Below the pieces are notes generated by a model that saw nothing but the letters and a program-made list of their open reading frames with translations, was not told where the DNA came from and did not search any database. Shown in pieces: positions 1-5,115 of a DNA stretch of 5,115 nt (position 1 is its first letter; each line of letters begins with the position of its first letter). The translations under genes were made by a program, and so were the position numbers. Source of the DNA: Candidatus Solibacter sp. (GTDB lineage Bacteria > Acidobacteriota > Terriglobia > Bryobacterales > Bryobacteraceae); NCBI GenBank assembly GCA_017883345.1, contig JADGNT010000443.1, positions 1-5,115 on the forward strand, given 5' to 3'.

Positions 1-2025
1 CGGTGGTTTTTGCTGGCCAGCGGCATCGCTGCCTTCAGTTTTTCCGGAATGCTGAGCGGCCAAACCGATCCAAACGCGGTCCCGCCCTCCGACTCCGAGC
101 AGCAAATCAAGTACGCCGAACCCGACTGCCCCTTCTTCGGGCCGGATCGCGAACGGTTCTACACCGACGCACTGCGCCGCCAGTCCGGCATGGCGCCGGT
201 GCGGCGGCTGAGTGCGACCACGGAGGCCGTCGGTAAGATGCTGGGCTACGTTCCGGGCGGCAGCCGCACCTACAACTTCGACCAGGCGCATACCGCCGGG
301 TCCATCGATTCCTATATCTTCGGCGACTTCCAGACCAACGGCATCACGCCTGCGCCCAAGACCACGGACTGGGAGTTTGTACGCCGCATCACGCTCGACC
401 TGACGGGTCGTATTCCGGCCGCCGACCGCGTGCTCAGCTTCGTGGCCGACACGGCGCCCGACAAGCGCGCCAAGCTGGTTGAGGAGCTGATGGCCAAACC
501 GGAATGGATCGACAAGTGGACCATGTATTTCGGCGATCTGTATCTGAACACGAGCAACCGGGCGAGCACCAGCCTCAACCGGTTCGCGTCGGGGCGCAAC
601 GCGTTCTACGGGTGGATCAAGGACTCCCTGACCACGGGCAAGCCGTACAATCAGATGGCCACGGAACTGATCGCCGCCAACACCGGCAACACATATAATG
701 ATGGCCCCTCCAACTTCCTGGTGGGCTCGGTGGTGACCATGGGCCCCACGCAGGACATCATGGACCAGATGGCGGCGAGCACGTTCGACACCTTCATGGG
801 GATGACCCACGTCAACTGCCTGCTCTGCCACAACGGGCGCGGGCACCTGGATACGGTCAACCTCTGGGCCGCGAGCACCACGCGCTATCAGGCGTGGCAG
901 CTTGCGTCCTACATGTCGCGCACCAGCACGGCGCGGACCCCGGTGGACCCGAGCAACAACAATATCTACTACTGGAGCCTGCTCAACAACCAGAAGGGCT
1001 TCACCGCGGATTACACACTCAACACGAATACCGGCAATCGTCCACTGCGCCAGTCGGCGGTGCCCAACTGCAAGTCCGGACAGCCCTGCTACACGGTGCC
1101 GCCGCAGTACATCTTGAACGGCACGTCGCCGAAACCCGGCGAAGATTATCGCGCCGCCCTGGCACGCAGCATCACCGGCGATAGGCAGTTCGCCCGCGCC
1201 ACGGTGAACTACCTGTGGGCCTACTTCTTTGGCCGGGGCATCGTGGACCCGCCGGACACGTTCGACCCGGCACGGCTCGATCCGGACAATCCGCCGCCCG
1301 ACCCCTGGACGCTGCAGCCGAGTAACGCACGGTTGCTGAATGCCCTGGCGCAGCACTTCATCGACAGCAACTTCAACCTGAAAGCGCTGATGCGCGAGAT
1401 TGTCAACAGCGATACCTACCAGCTTTCCAGCCGTTACCCCGGGCAGTGGAACGCCGCCTGGGAGCCCTACTTCGCGCGCAAGTTCGTACGCCGCCTGTGG
1501 GGCGAGGAGGTGATCGATGGCGTGGCGCAATCGAGCGGCAGCTTTCCCTGCACCACCGTGACATCGGGCGCCTGTTCGGTTCCGGGGTACACGGTGACCG
1601 GCTGGACGGACCTCAACATGGGCAGGCCATCCTACGCCATGCAGTTCCCCGACGTGATCGGTACGGAAGGCACCACCAACACATTCCTGGACAGCTTCCT
1701 GCGCGGCAACCGCGACGACCAACCGCGGCGCAGCGACGGCTCCATCCTACAGGCGCTCAACCTGATGAACGCGAGCCTGATCGAGAACAAGCTCGCCCTG
1801 ACCGGCGCCACCGCGAGCCCGTTGATGGTGGCCAGCGTGGCGCTCAACAATACCGATGCGGTCAACAAGCTCTTTCTGACCATTCTGTCGCGCTACCCCA
1901 GCGCCAGTGAAATGAGCACGGCGATCGCGAGCCTGCCTACCGCCAACGGCGCCGCGCGCAATAACGCGATCCAGGATCTGGCCTGGGCGCTCTACAACAA
2001 GGTCGATTTCGTTTTCAATTACTAG
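1..2025 (+). CDS. Exported DUF1549/DUF1553 (PSCyt2/PSD1) protein, 5' end cut by the window
   Basis: The reading frame is open to base 1, so the true start is probably upstream. A TTG at 10 and an ATG at 49 are in frame, but the first visible residues (RWFLLASGIAAFSFSG) look like the hydrophobic core of a signal peptide and would be lost or broken by those starts. Numbering from codon 10, a DUF1549-like region spans about residues 96-290, with the typical 'RRITLDLTGR' and 'DKRAKLVEELM' segments and a CLLCH motif (C270, C273, H274; bases 817-831) that fits c-type haem attachment. A DUF1553-like region spans about 381-665, with 'FARATVNYLWAYFFGRGIV', 'LLNALAQHFIDSNFNLKALM' and the closing 'ALYNKVDFVFNY'. 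Cysteines at 40, 354, 360, 514 and 522 could form disulfides outside the cytoplasm. No PSCyt1 domain is visible. It lies 14 bases before the DUF1501 gene, a pairing common in Planctomycetes and Acidobacteria. Family assignment is firm; biochemical function is unknown. Confidence -1.
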   Translation, partial: RWFLLASGIAAFSFSGMLSGQTDPNAVPPSDSEQQIKYAEPDCPFFGPDRERFYTDALRRQSGMAPVRRLSATTEAVGKMLGYVPGGSRTYNFDQAHTAGSIDSYIFGDFQTNGITPAPKTTDWEFVRRITLDLTGRIPAADRVLSFVADTAPDKRAKLVEELMAKPEWIDKWTMYFGDLYLNTSNRASTSLNRFASGRNAFYGWIKDSLTTGKPYNQMATELIAANTGNTYNDGPSNFLVGSVVTMGPTQDIMDQMAASTFDTFMGMTHVNCLLCHNGRGHLDTVNLWAASTTRYQAWQLASYMSRTSTARTPVDPSNNNIYYWSLLNNQKGFTADYTLNTNTGNRPLRQSAVPNCKSGQPCYTVPPQYILNGTSPKPGEDYRAALARSITGDRQFARATVNYLWAYFFGRGIVDPPDTFDPARLDPDNPPPDPWTLQPSNARLLNALAQHFIDSNFNLKALMREIVNSDTYQLSSRYPGQWNAAWEPYFARKFVRRLWGEEVIDGVAQSSGSFPCTTVTSGACSVPGYTVTGWTDLNMGRPSYAMQFPDVIGTEGTTNTFLDSFLRGNRDDQPRRSDGSILQALNLMNASLIENKLALTGATASPLMVASVALNNTDAVNKLFLTILSRYPSASEMSTAIASLPTANGAARNNAIQDLAWALYNKVDFVFNY

Positions 2026-2026
2026 C

Positions 2027-2031
2027 AAGGG
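2027..2031 (+). promoter_or_regulatory. Shine-Dalgarno site for the DUF1501 gene
   Basis: The sequence AAGGG sits 8 bases before the ATG at 2040, just after the stop codon of the upstream gene. Spacing and sequence fit a normal ribosome binding site and support both the chosen start and translation from a shared message. Confidence -1.
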
Positions 2032-2039
2032 CAGACGTC

Positions 2040-3440
2040 ATGAGCAACGAACAGGAAAAAATCAATCGTTGGTTTAAGCAGCACCCCTGGAATCACCAGA
2101 CGTTCTTCAATCGCCCTCACGCGACGCGACGCCACTTCCTGGAACTGCTGGGGTCGGGCGTTACGGCATCGATCCTGGCGCGGCGCCCGGCGAAGGCGGC
2201 CGAAGTGGCCACCGCCGGGGCAACCCCCAAGGGCACGGCGGAGAACGCAATTTTCATTCTGATGGCCGGCGCACCCAGCCACACGGACACCTTCGACTTC
2301 AAGATGGTCAACGGGGTGACGCCAACCTCCTTCAATCCCGACACCATCAACGGGATGTACTTCCCGACAGGCCTGATGCCGAAGCTGGCCACCCTGACGG
2401 GCGATTTCGCCATTGCGCGCAACGTGCGGGCGCACGCCGTGGTCCACTCGGTGAGCCAGACCTGGGTGCAGATCGGACGCAACCCGGTGGCGGCGCTGGG
2501 CAATATCGCGCCGAATATCGGCAGCATCGTGGCGGCGGAGAAGTATGCCCAGCGCAAACCGTCCGACATCTTTCCCACTTTCCTGGCGCTGAACTCCAAT
2601 GGCGCGGTCAACCAGGGCTACCTTTCGGGCAAGTACGCGCCGTTCAAGGTGACGCCCTCCACCGCGGGCATCGGCAACACCACCAGCGCCACCGGCAGCC
2701 AAACCCGCTTCGAGAGCCGCTTCAAGCTGCTCAACTCGCTGGACGGCAGCCTGCGCGCCAACGCTCCCAACGGCGCGGAAATGAGCGATTACAACGAGTT
2801 CTACATCGACGCCAAGCAGTTGATGTACAACCCGACGGTGAACCAGTATTTCGGCTACCCCACGTCGGAGAGCGTGCGCTACGGCGCCACGAGTACGGGC
2901 AACGCCATGCTGGTGGCCTCGCAGGTGTTGAAAGCCAACCTGGGCACGCGCTTCATCCAGATCACCAGCAACGATGGCTGGGACATGCACACTAACATCT
3001 ACACGGGTGGTGGAGCCATTCAGGTTAAGGCCAAGATCATCGACGACGGCCTCTCGACGCTGATCGACGATCTGAAAGCCAACGGGCTTTTCGACAAGAC
3101 GTTGATCGTGATGTACGGCGAATTCGGCCGGACCGTGGGCCCGATCACGGCGCAAGGCGGCCGGGATCACTGGCCGCAGCAGTTCTGCTTCTTCGCCGGC
3201 GGCGGCATCAAGGGCGGCTCGGTGATTGGCCAGACCGACGCGCAGGGGAGCGACACCATCGATTACGGCTGGTCGCAGAACCGCTACGTGTACCCGGAGG
3301 ATATCGAGGCGACGATCTACTCGGCGCTGGGCATCGACTGGACGACGGTGCGCCACGACGACCCGCTGGGACGCGGCTTCGAGTACGTCCCGAAGACGGG
3401 CCCTTTCCCCTACCTGCCGGTTGACGAACTCTGGGGGTAG
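2040..3440 (+). CDS. Tat-exported DUF1501 protein (alkaline-phosphatase-like superfamily)
   Basis: This complete 466-residue protein has the usual length for DUF1501 (PF07394), a family related to the alkaline phosphatase/sulfatase fold. A twin-arginine motif (TRRHFLELLG, R30-R31) is followed by a short hydrophobic stretch and a possible cleavage site near AKA-AE (residues 51-55), so it is probably exported folded by the Tat system. Family hallmarks are 'LMAGAPSHTDTFD' (74-86), 'NDGWDMHTN' (311-319), 'YGEFGRT' (359-365) and 'GGRDHWP' (373-379), then 'GGGIKGGSVIGQTD'. The conserved His and Asp residues (H81, D83, D315, H317, D376, H377) are candidate metal or substrate ligands by analogy with the superfamily; this is inferred. 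It follows the DUF1549/DUF1553 gene by 14 bases with its own ribosome binding site, so the two are probably co-transcribed and act together outside the cytoplasm. The substrate is not known. The family call is strong; enzymatic activity is unproven. Confidence -1.
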   Translation: MSNEQEKINRWFKQHPWNHQTFFNRPHATRRHFLELLGSGVTASILARRPAKAAEVATAGATPKGTAENAIFILMAGAPSHTDTFDFKMVNGVTPTSFNPDTINGMYFPTGLMPKLATLTGDFAIARNVRAHAVVHSVSQTWVQIGRNPVAALGNIAPNIGSIVAAEKYAQRKPSDIFPTFLALNSNGAVNQGYLSGKYAPFKVTPSTAGIGNTTSATGSQTRFESRFKLLNSLDGSLRANAPNGAEMSDYNEFYIDAKQLMYNPTVNQYFGYPTSESVRYGATSTGNAMLVASQVLKANLGTRFIQITSNDGWDMHTNIYTGGGAIQVKAKIIDDGLSTLIDDLKANGLFDKTLIVMYGEFGRTVGPITAQGGRDHWPQQFCFFAGGGIKGGSVIGQTDAQGSDTIDYGWSQNRYVYPEDIEATIYSALGIDWTTVRHDDPLGRGFEYVPKTGPFPYLPVDELWG

Positions 3441-3454
3441 GGCAGACAGGAAGA

Positions 3455-3492
3455 ATGCCCCCAAGAATGGGGCCATGGCAGCCTGAAAGGCT
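3455..3492. repeat. Two small adjacent hairpins after the DUF1501 gene
   Basis: Bases 3455-3461 (ATGCCCC) can pair with 3469-3476 (GGGG, one bulged C, CAT) around a 7-base loop. Immediately after, AGCCT (3480-3484) pairs perfectly with AGGCT (3488-3492) around GAA. A tandem CTACG CTACG follows at 3491-3500. Neither hairpin has a run of T behind it, so they are poor intrinsic terminators. They may instead be part of a dispersed intergenic palindromic repeat. Stems this short can arise by chance in GC-rich DNA, so confidence is low. Confidence -1.
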
Positions 3493-3500
3493 ACGCTACG

Positions 3501-3540
3501 GTGCTGCGACGAAGTGCCCGGCAAGAAATCGTCGCGGCGC
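3501..3540. terminator. Possible bidirectional terminator hairpin between convergent genes
   Basis: GTGCTGCGACGA (3501-3512) pairs with TCGTCGCGGCGC (3529-3540) to give a 12-base-pair stem with two G-U pairs; the inner 7 pairs (GCGACGA/TCGTCGC) are perfect. The 16-base loop could itself fold as TGC-CCG-GCA (3515-3523). On the plus strand the stem is followed by GCGTTATTTG, a weak T-rich tail. On the minus strand it lies 3 bases after the stop codon of the JAMM gene, without a T-run. Its position between two converging genes fits a shared terminator. The poor T tract keeps the call tentative. Confidence -1.
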
Positions 3541-3543
3541 GCG

Positions 3544-4914
3544 TTATTTGTCGGGAAGCTGATTGTTCAGGCGGCGCCGCTGCTGCTGGCGCAGTTCCTT
3601 GCGCATGGATTCGACTTCGTTCTCCAGCTTCTTGGTTTTCGCCGCCTGAGAGTTCATATCGGCCTTCAGCTTGGCGGCCTGCATCGCCATCTCCTCGCGC
3701 TGCTTCCGCTCAGCCTCCAGCTCCTCCGCTGATTTGCGGTCGGGCAGCTTGCCCAGGAAACTGGTGACCTCGCGGAGATCCGGACCATCCTTCCGATGGA
3801 CGATCAGTAAGACGTCCACCTTCTCGGCCGTCCGGGCGTAGGTAAAGGATCCGGTCTCGAGGTGCGCGGGGTCGAGTTGGATGGCCACGGGCAACGGCCC
3901 GCCGTCGGTGATCTCGAGTATGGCGTCGCTGGCGCGCCGCACGGAAGGGGAGTTGCGATCCCAACCGATCTGAAGCTGTCCCTGGCGATCGACGGTGTTG
4001 AGTCCGAGTGCGGGTGCGGGCGGCAGATTAGCAACGGGGGGCGCCGGCCGGATGGCGGCGAGTACCTGCGGCAGCCACATTTCCCTGACCTGAAAGGCAG
4101 CGCCGAGAACCCCCCCGACGGCCACGATGCCAATCCCCACCACCATCCATCGCCGGGCGGACGAGGCGCTTTCGATCACGAACTTGGGAACGGGCAGTTC
4201 GAGGGCCGCGAGTTCGGGCAAAGGGAGGGCAGCTTCGGGCGTGCCGGGATGCGCCGCCGCCGCGGGAGGCGGCGCGGACTCCGGCACGGGCGCGGCAACC
4301 GGGGCCGGGCGGAAGTGGCGCGGCGGAGGGTCGTTCCAGGGCGGCGCGGTGGGCGCTCCCGCGGGCATCTGCCGGATGGGGAGCGCGTCCAGGGCATCTT
4401 CCCGGTAGGAGGCGTTGGCATGCACGCTGCCATCGGCCTGGCGGAAGAAAAACCCGATGCGCGCGGGCTGGAAGATATGCGGCTTGATGACCAGCGCGAC
4501 CTGCCAGGATTCCGGGAAGAAGCGGTGGTGGATTTCCAGATCGGCGTCGGACAGAAAGATCTCGCTGCGCGTGTGGGAGTGATACCAGCCCACCGGCCGG
4601 AGCCCGCCCGCGTCGTTGGCGTGGGTGGACAGCACCACGGTCAGCCGGGCTTCATCCGGCGGAGACAGTACGAAGGACGGCCCGTAGGCGTGCTCGCAAT
4701 CGAGCGCGGCATAGTCGCCGATGACGAGGCGGCCGTGGTCGAACTTGCCGAGCAAAATCCCGCCGATTTCCGCGCCGCCGCGGGGCAGCGAGAAAAACGC
4801 GTCCGTTACCGCCAGCCGGATATCGTCCAGAACCCGCGCCGAGGATTCGATGGTGAAGGGGCACTCGGGCACGCTCCAAGTAAGTGTCGTGCTGTCCGTC
4901 CCGCTATCCGTCAT
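3544..4914 (-). CDS. Membrane-anchored JAMM/MPN-domain metalloprotease-like protein
   Basis: This is a 456-residue protein from the ATG at 4914. Residues about 18-170 form a JAB1/MPN/Mov34 (JAMM) domain with the full zinc protease signature: E49 in 'GGAEIGGILLGK', then H112-S-H114, seven residues, S122 and D125 ('GWYHSHTRSEIFLSDADLE'). The family hydrolyses isopeptide or peptide bonds next to ubiquitin-like tails or C-terminal glycines; the substrate here is unknown. A proline/alanine-rich linker (about 183-247) leads to one transmembrane helix (about 256-276) preceded by R254-R255, which suggests a cytoplasmic N-terminal protease and an external C-terminus. Residues about 303-376 look like a small beta-sandwich ('GQLQIGWDRNSP', 'AILEITDGG'), and 394-450 is a charged coiled coil. 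A GTG at 5022 would add 36 residues, but these look non-coding and would cover the candidate promoter, so the ATG is preferred although no clear Shine-Dalgarno sequence precedes it. The gene is convergent with the DUF1501 gene. Confidence -1.
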   Translation of the reverse strand: MTDSGTDSTTLTWSVPECPFTIESSARVLDDIRLAVTDAFFSLPRGGAEIGGILLGKFDHGRLVIGDYAALDCEHAYGPSFVLSPPDEARLTVVLSTHANDAGGLRPVGWYHSHTRSEIFLSDADLEIHHRFFPESWQVALVIKPHIFQPARIGFFFRQADGSVHANASYREDALDALPIRQMPAGAPTAPPWNDPPPRHFRPAPVAAPVPESAPPPAAAAHPGTPEAALPLPELAALELPVPKFVIESASSARRWMVVGIGIVAVGGVLGAAFQVREMWLPQVLAAIRPAPPVANLPPAPALGLNTVDRQGQLQIGWDRNSPSVRRASDAILEITDGGPLPVAIQLDPAHLETGSFTYARTAEKVDVLLIVHRKDGPDLREVTSFLGKLPDRKSAEELEAERKQREEMAMQAAKLKADMNSQAAKTKKLENEVESMRKELRQQQRRRLNNQLPDK

Positions 4915-4935
4915 ATACCGGCTGCCGATTCTTTG

Positions 4936-4965
4936 ATTGTAGGCGATCGTGCGGCGCGGAATCAC
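4936..4965 (-). promoter_or_regulatory. Candidate sigma-70-type promoter of the JAMM gene
   Basis: Read on the minus strand, TACAAT (4936-4941) matches five of six bases of the -10 consensus. GTGATT (4960-4965), 18 bases upstream, is a weak -35 matching only the TGA core. Transcription would start near 4929, leaving a leader of about 15 bases before the ATG at 4914. The promoter lies inside the longer GTG-started reading frame and so argues against that start. The weak -35 makes this tentative. Confidence -1.
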
Positions 4966-4983
4966 CGGGTGCTTAGCCGTTTT

Positions 4984-5012
4984 GGGGAACAGGGCAAACC
5001 GGGAACAGGGTC
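4984..5012. repeat. Direct repeat of GGGAACAGGG
   Basis: GGGAACAGGG occurs at 4985-4994 and again at 5001-5010, a period of 16 bases. A related GGGGACAG occurs in the same orientation at 5046-5053, at the foot of the palindrome at the window edge. Such G-rich ACAGG words are typical of the ends of REP-like intergenic elements in acidobacterial and planctomycete genomes (recalled, not checked). The repeats lie upstream of the JAMM gene promoter and could also be a protein-binding site. Confidence -1.
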
Positions 5013-5047
5013 GAAAAATCACCGCGGGGAGTGGGCTCCGAACCCGG

Positions 5048-5115
5048 GGACAGACAGGACTGGCAGCGAATTTCCGGCAAAATGCGCCGGAAATCCATGC
5101 CAGTCTTGTCAGTCC
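5048..5115. repeat. Long imperfect palindrome, probable REP-like or MITE-like element, reaching the window edge
   Basis: The outer arms 5048-5065 and 5098-5115 pair over 18 positions with one mismatch (5052/5111) and one G-U pair (5057/5106). After a small asymmetric internal loop (5066-5069 against 5095-5097), an inner stem pairs 5070-5078 (ATTTCCGGC) with 5086-5094 (GCCGGAAAT) without error around the 7-base loop AAAATGC. The arms may extend past the window. A hairpin of about 27 base pairs with no coding sequence and no T tract looks more like a dispersed palindromic repeat than a simple terminator, though it could end transcription of a gene beyond the edge. No transposase gene is visible here. 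Confidence -1.

Noticed and set aside
694..699. A perfect TATAAT box inside the DUF1549/DUF1553 gene
   Set aside because: It lies in the middle of a well-supported coding region, with no convincing -35 and no gene start just downstream. It encodes part of the Thr-Tyr-Asn stretch.
2022..3524. A 500-codon open frame on the minus strand opposite the DUF1501 gene
   Set aside because: Its product is rich in Arg, Val and Ala without recognisable motifs, and the plus strand encodes a clear DUF1501 protein across nearly all of it. It is a GC-driven antisense shadow.
3501..3767. Short plus-strand open frames opposite the 3' end of the JAMM gene
   Set aside because: They are antisense to the coiled-coil coding region, have low-complexity composition, and show no ribosome binding site or domain.
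4127..4408. A 93-codon plus-strand frame opposite the proline-rich linker
   Set aside because: The Gly/Ala-rich product is the antisense reading of Pro/Ala codons in the JAMM protein linker.
3544..5022. A complete ubiquitin-like conjugation operon around the JAMM gene
   Set aside because: Only the JAMM gene is present. Neither neighbour within the window encodes an E1, E2 or ubiquitin-like protein, so no such system can be claimed.

Overview
This is a GC-rich window from a bacterium, most likely an acidobacterium of the Solibacter/Bryobacterales type. That placement is an inference from protein style: an exported DUF1549/DUF1553 protein paired with a Tat-type DUF1501 protein, next to a membrane-anchored JAMM-domain protein. 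No rRNA or other taxonomic marker is present. Planctomycetes and Verrucomicrobia also carry DUF1549/DUF1553 and DUF1501 pairs, so the phylum is not proven.

Layout. Positions 1-2025 (+) hold a DUF1549/DUF1553 protein whose 5' end lies outside the window. It is followed after 14 bases by a complete DUF1501 protein (2040-3440, +) with a twin-arginine signal and a good Shine-Dalgarno sequence. The two form a tight operon-like pair. A short intergenic stretch of about 100 bases (3441-3543) carries several inverted repeats, the best of which (3501-3540) could act as a terminator between convergent genes. On the minus strand, 3544-4914 encodes a 456-residue protein with an intact JAMM metalloprotease motif, a proline-rich linker, one transmembrane helix, a small predicted beta-type domain and a charged C-terminal coiled coil. 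Positions 4915-5115 contain a plausible promoter for that gene, a pair of direct repeats and, at the window edge, a long imperfect palindrome that looks like a dispersed REP-like or MITE-like element.

How the genes may work together. The DUF1549/DUF1553 and DUF1501 proteins are both predicted to be exported and are co-oriented, so they probably act together outside the cytoplasm. The biochemical role of these families is not established. The JAMM protein is transcribed convergently and there is no sequence evidence that it belongs to the same process. No ubiquitin-like, E1 or E2 gene is visible beside it in this window.

No tRNA, rRNA, CRISPR array, transposase gene or riboswitch was recognised. 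Nothing here is firmly a new system. The most worthwhile items are the domain architecture of the JAMM protein and the palindrome at 5048-5115.
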